A DNA stretch of 64,000 bases from Pedosphaera parvula Ellin514 (GTDB lineage Bacteria; Verrucomicrobiota; Verrucomicrobiia; Limisphaerales; Pedosphaeraceae): positions 1 through 64,000 of the forward strand of contig NZ_ABOX02000004.1 in the NCBI RefSeq assembly GCF_000172555.1, written 5' to 3'. The notes under the pieces are model-generated. The model did not search any database and was not told where the DNA came from. It worked only from the letters and a program-made list of their open reading frames with translations. The translations under genes and the position numbers were made by a program. Below, one piece after another: positions 42,933 to 51,274 of this stretch. Within the stretch, counting starts at the first letter, position 1, and each line of letters begins with the position of its first letter.

Positions 42933-43460
42933 ATGAACCCACGATGGACTGGACTGGCGAAGTTCAGCTCGGTATATCTACGGCTCGCTCTGGGGATCTC
43001 GTTCCTTTCGGCCGTCGCAGGCCGGTTTGGCGTTTGGGGCGTTTATGGACAGCCCCATGTGTCCTGGGGCGACGCCTACGGCCGATTCGTGAGTTATACA
43101 GCCAAGCTCAACTGGTTTTTGCCAGCGGCGATGATCCCAGCGTTAGCGCTTGTCGCCACGGCCGCTGAAACTCTCTTCGGCATTCTCCTTGTTCTCGGTT
43201 TGAAAACTCGCATCACTGCTTTGCTAAGCGGAGTTCTTCTGACCATCTTTGCACTGACGATGGCGATGGCTTTGGGAATAAAGGCGCCTTTGGATTACTC
43301 GGTTTTTTCCGCAGCCGGGGGAGCGCTGCTCCTGGGAATTTGTACAGATTTCCCGTTCAGCTTGGACGAATTGGTTCGGCGGAATAGGCAGCACAGTGAT
43401 CTCCAGAAGGGCGAATTAGCGAAGGAATCAGACACCTTGACCAAGAAAGGAGAAGTGTAA
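42933..43460 (+). CDS. DoxX-family membrane protein
   Basis: The product is 175 residues from ATG 42933 (GAGAGG upstream); a GTG at 42894 would add 13. Four hydrophobic segments, with the DoxX start YLRLALGISFLSAVAGRFGVWG and AAETLFGILLVLGLKTRITALLSG. DoxX proteins often accompany redox enzymes and are suggested to pass electrons to quinones. The stop TAA is immediately followed by the ATG of the molybdoenzyme. Confidence 0.85.
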   Translation: MNPRWTGLAKFSSVYLRLALGISFLSAVAGRFGVWGVYGQPHVSWGDAYGRFVSYTAKLNWFLPAAMIPALALVATAAETLFGILLVLGLKTRITALLSGVLLTIFALTMAMALGIKAPLDYSVFSAAGGALLLGICTDFPFSLDELVRRNRQHSDLQKGELAKESDTLTKKGEV

Positions 43461-44063
43461 ATGGGTATCATCTCACGAGGCTTTTCCGGTCGACGCAGCG
43501 CGGCAGATGTAAAGCTGCCGCCAGGGCAGTACCTCACTACCGACTTCCCCGTTTTGTCCGCAGGACCTACGCCACACGTGTCACTCGATCGTTGGGAATT
43601 TGTGATCGACGACGGTACGAATGTTCTGCGGAGATGGGACTGGAAGTCGTTTCGTGACTTGCCCACCGAGACCTTTACGGTTGATCTGCACTGCGTCACG
43701 CGATGGTCGAAACTCGGAACAACCTGGGAGGGCGTTTCCCTCGACACCATGCTTGAAGACGTGAAGACAGATGCTTCTCACGCAATGGCGCGTTCATACG
43801 GTGACTACACAACCAACCTGCCGTTGAGCGACCTCAGGAACAAGCAGGCGTGGATCGCGTTCCGCTTTGACAACAAAGATCTTGCACCGGAACACGGCGG
43901 ACCTGCACGGCTTCTTGTCCCCCATCTGTATTTGTGGAAGAGCGCAAAGTGGGTGCGGGGTCTTACGCTGATGCACCAGGACAAACCTGGCTTTTGGGAA
44001 AGTCTAGGCTACCATTTTTATGGGGACCCGTGGCGGGAGCAGCGTTATTGGGGGGACGAGTGA
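43461..44063 (+). CDS. Sulfite-oxidase-family molybdopterin oxidoreductase
   Basis: The product is 200 residues, a single Moco domain without the dimerisation domain of eukaryotic sulfite oxidase. The molybdenum-ligating Cys is in VDLHCVTRWS (Cys78); WEGVSLDTML, LPLSDLRNKQAWIAF and HGGPARLLVPHLYLWKSAKWVRGLTL are typical of the short archaeal/bacterial subfamily. It likely acts in the cytoplasm, having no signal peptide. Its TGATG overlap with the flavoreductase suggests that the two make one redox enzyme. Confidence 0.88.
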   Translation: MGIISRGFSGRRSAADVKLPPGQYLTTDFPVLSAGPTPHVSLDRWEFVIDDGTNVLRRWDWKSFRDLPTETFTVDLHCVTRWSKLGTTWEGVSLDTMLEDVKTDASHAMARSYGDYTTNLPLSDLRNKQAWIAFRFDNKDLAPEHGGPARLLVPHLYLWKSAKWVRGLTLMHQDKPGFWESLGYHFYGDPWREQRYWGDE

Positions 44064-44794
44064 TGTGGCATATCGGAACAGTGGTTGCTCTACACGATGA
44101 AACGGCGACGGCGCGGACGATCACGCTCGACGTTTCAGATTGGCCAGGTCACGTCGCGGGCCAGCACGTTGACGTGCGTTTGACGGCCTCGGATGGATAC
44201 TCTGCCGTTAGATCATACTCGATCGCCTCTGCAGCGAACTCCGAAAGGCGCATTGAACTAACCGTCGAACGACTGCCTGACGGCGAAGTCTCACCTTATC
44301 TCACGCAAGAAATCGCAGTCGGCGATCGTCTGGAGTTGCGAGGTCCGATCGGCGGCTGGTTCGTGTGGCGCTCCCAACAGACTGAACCGATCCAGCTAAT
44401 AGCAGGGGGTTCGGGCATTGTTCCGCTCATGGCTATGATTCGCTCGCGCGCGCTGGCGGGCAGCATCGCGCCGTTTCGATTGTTGTATTCCGTCCGCGAA
44501 CCGGAAGCGGTCTTTTACCGCCAGGAACTCCAGGCGCTATCTGATCACAACGGTTCCGTGAACCTTACGTACGCCCACACACGAATTGCGCCGAAGAATT
44601 GGCCGCGACCGCCCAGCCGCATCGACGCCGCTCTGATCGCGAATACCACCTGGCCGTCAAACCTTGTCCCGACTTGCTACGTTTGCGGCCCCACATCGTT
44701 CGTTGAAAGTGTTACTGGCTTCCTTAGCTCCTCTGGCAACAGCCCTGACAAGATCAGGACGGAGCGCTTTGGACCCACGGGAGATCGAAAATGA
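44063..44794 (+). CDS. FAD/NAD(P)-binding ferredoxin reductase-like protein
   Basis: The product is 243 residues from ATG 44063, overlapping the previous stop. The FAD motif is RSYSIASA and the NAD(P)-binding motif GGSGIVPLMAMIRS, with VPTCYVCGPTSFVE near the end. It has no iron-sulfur domain at either end. It probably feeds electrons from NAD(P)H to the adjacent molybdoenzyme or the reverse. Overlaps the next gene by four bases. Confidence 0.87.
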   Translation: MWHIGTVVALHDETATARTITLDVSDWPGHVAGQHVDVRLTASDGYSAVRSYSIASAANSERRIELTVERLPDGEVSPYLTQEIAVGDRLELRGPIGGWFVWRSQQTEPIQLIAGGSGIVPLMAMIRSRALAGSIAPFRLLYSVREPEAVFYRQELQALSDHNGSVNLTYAHTRIAPKNWPRPPSRIDAALIANTTWPSNLVPTCYVCGPTSFVESVTGFLSSSGNSPDKIRTERFGPTGDRK

Positions 44795-45090
44795 ATTCAC
44801 ATAACTACGACTATCTTGACGGTAACGCTGCCGCAGGTGAGTTGAGCAACATATTTACCATGGATGTTACAGCTGCACGGGGACAGTGTGCGCACTGCGG
44901 CGCAATGAAGCGCTTTGCCGAGGCGCATTTATACATGGAAGGTCCCGGCCTCGTGGCGCGGTGCTCCGTTTGTCAGCACGTACTTCTTCGTCTTGTAAAT
45001 GCTCGCGAGCGCGTGTTCCTTGATCTGCGTGGCATGACATGTTTGATTCTCGACACATCAGGGCTCCCGAAAGAACCGCCCCCTTTGTGA
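44791..45090 (+). CDS. DUF6510-like zinc-ribbon protein
   Basis: The product is 99 residues. After YLDGNAAAGELSNIF it has CAHCGAM and CSVCQHV, a zinc-ribbon pair, and ends in RVFLDLRGMTCLIL. As I recall, DUF6510 proteins occur next to this kind of sulfite-oxidase-like and ferredoxin-reductase gene pair in several phyla. Its ATG overlaps the flavoreductase stop (ATGA), so it is likely part of the same complex or its assembly. Function unknown. Confidence 0.72.
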   Translation: MNSHNYDYLDGNAAAGELSNIFTMDVTAARGQCAHCGAMKRFAEAHLYMEGPGLVARCSVCQHVLLRLVNARERVFLDLRGMTCLILDTSGLPKEPPPL

Positions 45091-45156
45091 CCCTTTTTGG
45101 CATACCCCTACCCGCTTGAAGGCGATTTGTTTGAGAAATCGATCATCGGTTCCTGC

Positions 45157-45291
45157 TCCCAGTCTGATGACGTCATCAAATACATCTCTAACCAATCCGA
45201 ACATCACCGCAAAATGACCTTCCAGGAAGAATACCGAAAATTCCTGGAACGTTATCAGGTCCCCTACGACGAACGTTATGTCTGGGATTAA
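45157..45291 (+). pseudogene. C-terminal remnant of an IS200-like/REP-associated Y1 transposase
   Basis: The frame ending at 45291 reads SQSDDVIKYISNQSEHHRKM then TFQEEYRKFLERYQVPYDER and YVWD. This is the typical C-terminus of transposases associated with REP sequences (NQxEHHRKxTFQEE...YDERYLW). The catalytic HUH domain and Tyr are absent, so it is a dead fragment. It marks the right edge of the accessory stretch. Confidence 0.7.
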
Positions 45292-45393
45292 TTCATCTTT
45301 CTCAATTCTGCTCTCCATCGACAAATGCAACAGTGAGTTGACGCGCTCCTCCAGGCATTTGCCCGACTTGTGCAGATACCATTGCCTTTGAAA

Positions 45394-46200
45394 TCAAAAT
45401 AAACGTAAGACCAGGCTGATCATCAGGCTAAGCGCTGCAACGATCAAACCGCCCCACACCAATCCCGGACCGGCGCCCCTTCTCAATACTGGTTCGTCTT
45501 CCCCCGGCATCATGTTCGGCATAGCTGTGGCGCCTGACTGGGCTGCGTTATTAACACAGACGCAGACGGCGACTGCATTCGGACCCGCATGGCTGATGCT
45601 CAAAGCAAGTGGATGCGCTCCATGGTTCCATCCCTCGACGCTTAAACGGGGCCGCCCCACATCATCGTGCATCACTTCGATCTGCCTGGGATGAAAGGCC
45701 GTCAGCATTTCACAACATTTGATCACCGCCTCCTTCGCCGCCCAGACACCGCAAAAGGATAGTTTCGGTTCAGGCCTCCTCAGGCAATACGCAATCTCCG
45801 CATCCGTGAAATGTTCCAAATAGAATGGCTCGGACCACGGATCACCGCTCCAGGGCATGTTATCGATCTGTTCGATATCGATTCCGATCAAAGCTCGCTC
45901 AGACATTCCTTTTTCCACGCCCCCATTCGTATCTGGCCTTGTCTCCTTTCGCAAAGCAGGCATGGGCAGACTCTGCTGGACGCTCGCATCTTGTCTAATC
46001 AGTTCTGCGTAACTGTTCGCGGTGTGCGCTGTCGTCAAATCAATCCCCGCCATGCGCTTCAGCGCGGCATGAAAGGTGTCGCGCGCCGCCGAGCCCTGCA
46101 AACGCTCGCGCGGAAATATAAACTCTTCCGTGACCGCCGCCTCCTCCACCTGGAAATATCGCGCGACCACCGAACGGATTTTATCTAAATCATGGTTCAT
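45394..46200 (-). CDS. Carrier-protein-like / 4'-phosphopantetheinyl transferase / membrane-anchor fusion
   Basis: The product is 268 residues in three parts. Residues 1-70 resemble an acyl-carrier fold (IRSVVARYFQVEEAAVTEEF, later GIDL and ANSYAELI), although the DSL motif reads QGSAARD. Residues 103-215 form an AcpS-type phosphopantetheinyl transferase with GIDIEQ (106-111), WAAKEAVIK (153-161) and SISHAG (201-206), so the magnesium and CoA sites look intact. Residues 246-266 are one membrane helix. It should load phosphopantetheine onto a carrier, conceivably its own N-terminal domain, at the membrane. Confidence 0.72.
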   Translation of the reverse strand: MNHDLDKIRSVVARYFQVEEAAVTEEFIFPRERLQGSAARDTFHAALKRMAGIDLTTAHTANSYAELIRQDASVQQSLPMPALRKETRPDTNGGVEKGMSERALIGIDIEQIDNMPWSGDPWSEPFYLEHFTDAEIAYCLRRPEPKLSFCGVWAAKEAVIKCCEMLTAFHPRQIEVMHDDVGRPRLSVEGWNHGAHPLALSISHAGPNAVAVCVCVNNAAQSGATAMPNMMPGEDEPVLRRGAGPGLVWGGLIVAALSLMISLVLRLF

Positions 46201-46394
46201 GTAAGCCCCTGAAGATAAAGTGAACAGACATACCCTTCCGGTTCGATTAAGGAAACCAGCATCACCTCAAACTTGCGCAATTGTTTCACCGCCTGTTGTG
46301 AGGTTGCAAAAAGTTTGTCCTCTTCCCAAATCGAGGATTCCCCATACTGAATGCCAAAGCCATGAAACGTTCTGCAACGCTGTCCGCTCGAGTC
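46197..46394 (-). pseudogene. Frame-shifted remnant upstream of the phosphopantetheinyl transferase
   Basis: This frame is open for 65 codons and ends in a TGA that overlaps the next ATG (ATGA). It reads FHGFGIQYGESSIWEEDKLF and then QQAVKQLRKFEVMLVSLIEPEG, which looks protein-like, but it has no usable start codon before a stop. A neighbouring frame upstream (LLVLELNGYAQSLVTSETRA...MALAF) is also open up to the same place. I read this as one former gene broken by a frameshift near 46370-46390. Confidence 0.35.
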
Positions 46395-47092
46395 TCAGAT
46401 GTTACTAAACTCTGGGCATAACCGTTAAGTTCCAAAACCAACAGCAGTGTGAAAAGTGATCTCTAGGAATGGGTACAGCAGCCGGGAACTTCCAAACCTC
46501 CTCCCGTGTTGCTTGCGCCAAAACTAGGACTTATTTGAAGAACCGCATACGGGGTAATAACCCCATGCGCGAACATTCCTTCTTGAGCACCGTCCTCTCG
46601 ATGTCTGAATTCCTCCATCCTTAAGTTTCAGCGGATGATACCACTCGTTATGAAGCCCAAATGTTCTATCTCCGCACGATGTGCATCCATGTTTTTAATG
46701 GTGACGACGCGCTTGGCAACCGCGTTCATCGCGAAAGTCCGGAACTCACCGATTTTTTTCCATGGCCCTCCAATCCGCCGCCATGGATACCGACCAGCGT
46801 GTCTCCACCAACGCCGTCATCGCCCTCGCCATACTGCGACACGAAACCAACACACCCTTCCCACAACCAATCTTTGACCGCCGACAAAATGGCTTCCCCG
46901 GATTCTCCGGCTCTTCCCCCCTCGGTAAAGCTTGCCACAACCCTTTCAGGCCTCGAATCCTTGGCTTTTCGTCGCCCAATCATCATACGACATTATTTGG
47001 TGGCAGCTGTTGGAGCGGGCCGATTAAAACCGGGATCTCCCTTACTTCTCTGTAACCTCCACCTCCCCCCCAACGTCTCTAACCATGCGTTT
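46395..47092. other. Gene-poor stretch of about 700 bases
   Basis: No supportable gene. A long plus-strand frame runs from 46661 into the lipoprotein gene, but before residue 145 it is low-complexity and lacks any domain; short frames on the minus strand (for example MNAVAKRVVTIKNMDAHR near 46700) are fragments. The stretch may hold further decayed genes. Confidence 0.4.
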
Positions 47093-47458
47093 ATGGGTGC
47101 GCGTTTGTTATTTGCTGTACTTGTTTTACTTGCGGTTTACGTCGGGTGTCATCATCGCCCTGGTCTTCCTGCCATAAAGGATGCCGGTGCACTGCGCATT
47201 GACTGCCTCGATCTCTACTACATGGATGGCTCCGACAACATACCAGCCAATAAGTGGCCTCGGGCGATCGACTCGCTGTATCCAATCAGTGTCCTGCGCC
47301 AGCCTGACCACATCGAAATATTGATCAAGCGGAAATTGGGAGTGGAGGCCAGAGGTTATTGGATATGTCGGGATCCAGATGCGAAACCTGAATCATCCGT
47401 TTATAAACTTTCCAAAACCAGGGACAGTGGCGTCTATCAATTCGACCTTTTTAAATAA
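47093..47458 (+). CDS. Small lipoprotein, paralog of the gene at 58380
   Basis: The product is 121 residues from ATG 47093, chosen because a lipoprotein signal starts there (MGARLLFAVLVLLAVYVGC, Cys at 19). The mature part reads GLPAIKDAGALRIDCLDL, then NKWPRAIDSLYPISVL and EARGYW. The protein at 58380-58754 shares LPAI-D-G-LR-DCL-L, WP-(A/S)I-L-P and a Gly-Tyr at matching spacing. Function unknown; likely an envelope lipoprotein family of this lineage. Confidence 0.65.
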   Translation: MGARLLFAVLVLLAVYVGCHHRPGLPAIKDAGALRIDCLDLYYMDGSDNIPANKWPRAIDSLYPISVLRQPDHIEILIKRKLGVEARGYWICRDPDAKPESSVYKLSKTRDSGVYQFDLFK

Positions 47459-47904
47459 GACCGAGTCGTTCTCCAGTCAAAACAGTCCATTTCAACCCTG
47501 CTCATCAACTTGGAGTTTGATTCGCTTGCCAATTGCCAGCGGCCATTAATCCAACAACAAAAAAGCCAACCCCACTCGGGGCTGGCCTCAGCTCCAGTCA
47601 CACAGTGGGAGCTCTCGTATGTTCAATGCTTGTGACGCCCGAGGACAAGTTTAGGTTACACAGCCCCAAAAGAATTTCTTTCAGCCAACCCACAGTCATA
47701 TTTTCTTCTCCAATACCTCAACAAAGGCATTGCTTTAAAACAGAATTCCGCTGTGAAGCAGTCTCTTTCTGCCTGGAACATGGCTCGCTTCAGAATCTTA
47801 CCATCTGCCGGGCTAAAGGGTTCCTGCCCTTCCACAGCCTTTTGCATTCTGACTGCGTTTACAGTCTCAGCTTCTGATCGGAATGCTCAATCCTGCCTCC
47901 GAAT
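47459..47904. other. Intergenic stretch of 446 bases with a minus-strand terminator
   Basis: No convincing gene on either strand; short frames at 47533-47877 (plus) and 47656-47847 (minus) lack any feature. It contains the hairpin described separately at 47555-47586. Confidence 0.4.
47555..47586 (-). terminator. Rho-independent terminator (minus strand)
   Basis: Reading the minus strand: GCCAGCCCC, loop GAGT, GGGGTTGGC, then TTTTTTGTTG. The stem is nine pairs with one G-T pair. It lies about 320 bases beyond the stop of the large minus-strand gene at 47905 and is the likely end of that transcript. Confidence 0.65.
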
Positions 47905-50900
47905 CTAAGGTCCTTCCTTTGGCAGACGATATAATTGATTGTCCAGCCCAACCCATAGATCTTCACCGACAATTTGAAGGCATTGAAAATGGTGAGAACT
48001 ATAACTATCAAAGTTCGGAAAACTGACATCCAACTCGCATAACTTTTCCACCCTTTTTGTGTTTGCATTCACAAGTGCCAAGTATCCCAACCCGCCCACC
48101 CACACATGATCACCATCCATGGCCAGGGAATAAACCCATTTATTCGGCAAGGCTAGGGACCCCATTTTATGGGCTAGGAACTTGTGGATCTGCACGTGGG
48201 CGGATTGGTTGGCATTTATGTTATGGATGACCAATCCCCCGTCATATCCGCGTCCTCCAAAAACGGCAAAGTTTGTATTCGCCGCCACGCAGAAAATATC
48301 TTGAAGACCGTAGTTGCTTGGGCTGCTCCACTTCTTTTCCGCAATGGAAAAATGCCGCAATCCGGTATATTCTGCGATCCATAGGTCATTGCTTGTAGTT
48401 TGCTGGATCCCCAATACAGGCTTTCTCGGAGGTTCATTACCGGGCGCAGAAGACTCGCCATATCTGGAAGCAACCGTGCTTTTCGCAAGCTCAGGAGTAA
48501 AACCAACAAACTTTCCTGTATGTAAGTCAATAAATCCCATGCCACCGAGAATATCCTTGCCATAACCAACCCACACCCCCCCCTGATCGGCGCTGCCAAG
48601 CGAAGTGATATTGAGCAGAGGCAAACCATCTGCTTCATCATAAATTTTGTAATTTCCAGTTCGCTTATCCACCTGCACCAACCCATTGCCTCGTGTCCCC
48701 CACCAAACCCTCTCTTTATCAACCGTCACGCAGCTAATATTGCGCTCAAAGCTTACAGGCCAGTTAACCTCCTTTAACTGTTTGTCCCCTAAATCATATA
48801 CAAATGGCACCACACCATCCGCCAGCCATATTTTATTTCCATCACATGCGAAAACAATTGAACGTCCAATCGTCAACTCCGGAGCGCCCAGATTGAATGC
48901 TTTGGGCGGTTCCTCCGGCTTTTCTCGCAACTTCTCTGTCCAAAAAGATTTGGTTCCCGGCTGCAATCCGAGATGTTGGCGACAAACTCCCACCGCATCG
49001 TCGGTGAATATTCTCGTGCCTTTTTTCCCCCATGGACCTTCCATGGGCATTTCCGCATAGACCACGTGACCTTGTAAGCTCTCGTAAATCCCCAGCGCCT
49101 CCTTCCATTTCCCTTGCTCGCTTTCGCAGTAAGCCTCCAAAAACAGTATGTCGGAAGGAGTTTGAGAGAGGTCATCCACCCCAGCCTTGCCTTGCCTGAT
49201 CTGGCGTGCGATTTCCCCCAGTTCATATACTTTATGCATCACTGCCAATTCCAATAACTTCGGCAAAAACCCACGTTTAAAGGTGGACATTTGCGGGACT
49301 TTCTCAGGTTGATCGCGGCAAAACACAAGCGATTCTTTCAATCGGTCCCATACGGGCTGGGGAACAGGCTGGGGAACGGCTTGTGAACCATAGGTTCGCC
49401 ATTCTGTGTAGCAAATCCAAATATAAGGAGCAAGCCCCGGATGCTGTTCAGAAACTTTTGGTAGAAACTTTTCAAGATAATTCTCTCCCGTCACGACATC
49501 GCCATCATTCAACCTGCCAAACAAAACAAACGTATTCTCGGCAACCGCCGGGATCTCTATAAATTGTCCTTTTTGCGCTAACCTCTCAGCAGATTCACAT
49601 TGGGCCAAAAACAGCTTGGAATAAAGCTCAAGCCCTTCCTCGGTAGATAAACGTCGCTCTCGATGCAATCGCTCCACTGGATCAGGAAGCAATCCATGAA
49701 TCCGTGCTCGCTCCACAGGATCTTCCGTGTCTCGAGCCAACGCCAACATCAGCTCCAATGCGTGCCGGTCATCCTCCTTAAAGTAACTCTTAACTAATTC
49801 TTCGCGCGCTAGTCTTACTAGGTGTGCATCAGGTGATCCGGCAATCACTTCACACAAATAATCACGCCCTGCCGTTTTTTTATTGATATCCGGCGCCAGC
49901 AGACAAACCGCTAGGTAAAGTTTCGCTTCCGCATTGTCAGGATCGAGCAAAATTGTGGACTCGAAAGCTGCTATCGCGTCGGAAATGTTCCTGAGCCGTT
50001 TGGCCTCGCCATCACCGCCCCCTGGATAACCGCCAAGGGGATAAATGGAATTAAAGGCTTGTGGCAAACGCGATCTCTCCTTTCCCCGTTCCAATTGCGC
50101 CTGGGCCTCCTCCTTTCGTGCCGGGCGCGCCTCCCGTTGATGCAGCCCTTTTAAATCATCGTTTATCAACCCAGTTACTTTCTGCTCCAATCCCGGTCCG
50201 GGAGGCTCTTTTAGTAAGTGGATCTCCTGCCCTCCACCCACCTCCTGGAATCTCAGCACCAGATTGATTTTTGCCTGCTCATCCTGATAGGATTGATAAC
50301 AGCCATCCACCAGCACAAATGCCGGTTGCGCAATCGATCCATTCGCTACGGTTTCCGTCAATCCACCCATGCTCATACGCAGCTCGTTGAGCAATGGATT
50401 GACCATGCTTCTCTCCACGATCGCCACACGCGTCCCCTGATATGTCTTCTCAAGCGCAGCTCTGAGACTTTTTCTGAAATCGGGATATTTGTTATTAATG
50501 CTCAGATCCTCAAAACCTCCGATTCCGATGAAAATGCGCTGGTCAATAGTTGAAATTCGCTTTGCCGAATTGATGGTGAATTGAGTCAATGAATCTGCCG
50601 CTGACATCAGATTCGTCCTGCTTAATGGCACTGCAGTCAGATCACGCACCACACCGGTTTTCGCATCGATGATTTTCGCAATCAGGAAGTTGGTCCCTTT
50701 TTCTCCGGAAATGGAACCGATTACCAGCCAATCTGCCCTGAGCAATCTCCCGGCCTTAACGGTATCGGCCTGCTTTGAAAGCTGCGTCAGTGACATCTCC
50801 ATTTCCTTTCTCACCAGTTCAATCGCCGGCCGTTCGACTAACTCAAATCCCTTCTCCTGGGACAATTTCGCTGCCAACAAATCTCCCAACTGTAAGTCTT

Positions 50901-51114
50901 GATGCTGCAGGTCCTGGGCATCACTGAAATTTGAAAATCCCCCGATAGCCAATCGCAAGACTGTTTTCTGACTTCCTGGAATTGTTCCGGGCTCCGGCTC
51001 CGCCGCACGAATCTGGCTCGCCGGGTTTGGCCAATGCATTGTCAGGATAAACACGAGGCACAGGGCCAGACGACCAGTGTTTCTTCGCGCTCCATTAAAT
51101 CCGAAATGAGACAT
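47905..51114 (-). CDS. Large secreted CsgG-like / TPR / beta-propeller protein
   Basis: The product is 1069 residues with a signal peptide. Residues about 45-170 form a CsgG-like domain (LGDLLAAKLSQEKGFELVER, then LLRADWLVIGSISGEKG). A second, related domain spans about 190-310 (RIFIGIGGFEDLS ... VAIVERS ... FVLVDGCYQ). Helical TPR-like repeats fill about 350-700 (AIAAFESTILLDPDNAEAKLYLAVCLL). From about 730 to the end, repeated W-(W/V)-G and DGL-x-L-x-x-(V/I) patterns indicate a propeller like those of two-component Reg_prop sensors, with no kinase. It may be a periplasmic scaffold or secretion accessory. Role unknown. Confidence 0.7.
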   Translation of the reverse strand: MSHFGFNGARRNTGRLALCLVFILTMHWPNPASQIRAAEPEPGTIPGSQKTVLRLAIGGFSNFSDAQDLQHQDLQLGDLLAAKLSQEKGFELVERPAIELVRKEMEMSLTQLSKQADTVKAGRLLRADWLVIGSISGEKGTNFLIAKIIDAKTGVVRDLTAVPLSRTNLMSAADSLTQFTINSAKRISTIDQRIFIGIGGFEDLSINNKYPDFRKSLRAALEKTYQGTRVAIVERSMVNPLLNELRMSMGGLTETVANGSIAQPAFVLVDGCYQSYQDEQAKINLVLRFQEVGGGQEIHLLKEPPGPGLEQKVTGLINDDLKGLHQREARPARKEEAQAQLERGKERSRLPQAFNSIYPLGGYPGGGDGEAKRLRNISDAIAAFESTILLDPDNAEAKLYLAVCLLAPDINKKTAGRDYLCEVIAGSPDAHLVRLAREELVKSYFKEDDRHALELMLALARDTEDPVERARIHGLLPDPVERLHRERRLSTEEGLELYSKLFLAQCESAERLAQKGQFIEIPAVAENTFVLFGRLNDGDVVTGENYLEKFLPKVSEQHPGLAPYIWICYTEWRTYGSQAVPQPVPQPVWDRLKESLVFCRDQPEKVPQMSTFKRGFLPKLLELAVMHKVYELGEIARQIRQGKAGVDDLSQTPSDILFLEAYCESEQGKWKEALGIYESLQGHVVYAEMPMEGPWGKKGTRIFTDDAVGVCRQHLGLQPGTKSFWTEKLREKPEEPPKAFNLGAPELTIGRSIVFACDGNKIWLADGVVPFVYDLGDKQLKEVNWPVSFERNISCVTVDKERVWWGTRGNGLVQVDKRTGNYKIYDEADGLPLLNITSLGSADQGGVWVGYGKDILGGMGFIDLHTGKFVGFTPELAKSTVASRYGESSAPGNEPPRKPVLGIQQTTSNDLWIAEYTGLRHFSIAEKKWSSPSNYGLQDIFCVAANTNFAVFGGRGYDGGLVIHNINANQSAHVQIHKFLAHKMGSLALPNKWVYSLAMDGDHVWVGGLGYLALVNANTKRVEKLCELDVSFPNFDSYSSHHFQCLQIVGEDLWVGLDNQLYRLPKEGP

Positions 51115-51274
51115 AAAATGCTTAAAACTGGGACAACCCTTGTAGATACAATCCCGCAGCTTACCTCACAGCAGGTTGCTGGCCAGTGAGTGCACACGAG
51201 AAACTGAAGTGTTCCAGGGGTTTTGAATTTAGCCTAGGTCTGTTGGTCACGCACTTGCTACGACAGCCCTTGCA

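Noticed and set aside
46661-47092. N-terminal 144 residues of the long frame that ends at 47458
   Set aside because: Low-complexity Pro/Ser-rich sequence without relatives; the lipoprotein signal begins at Met 47093.
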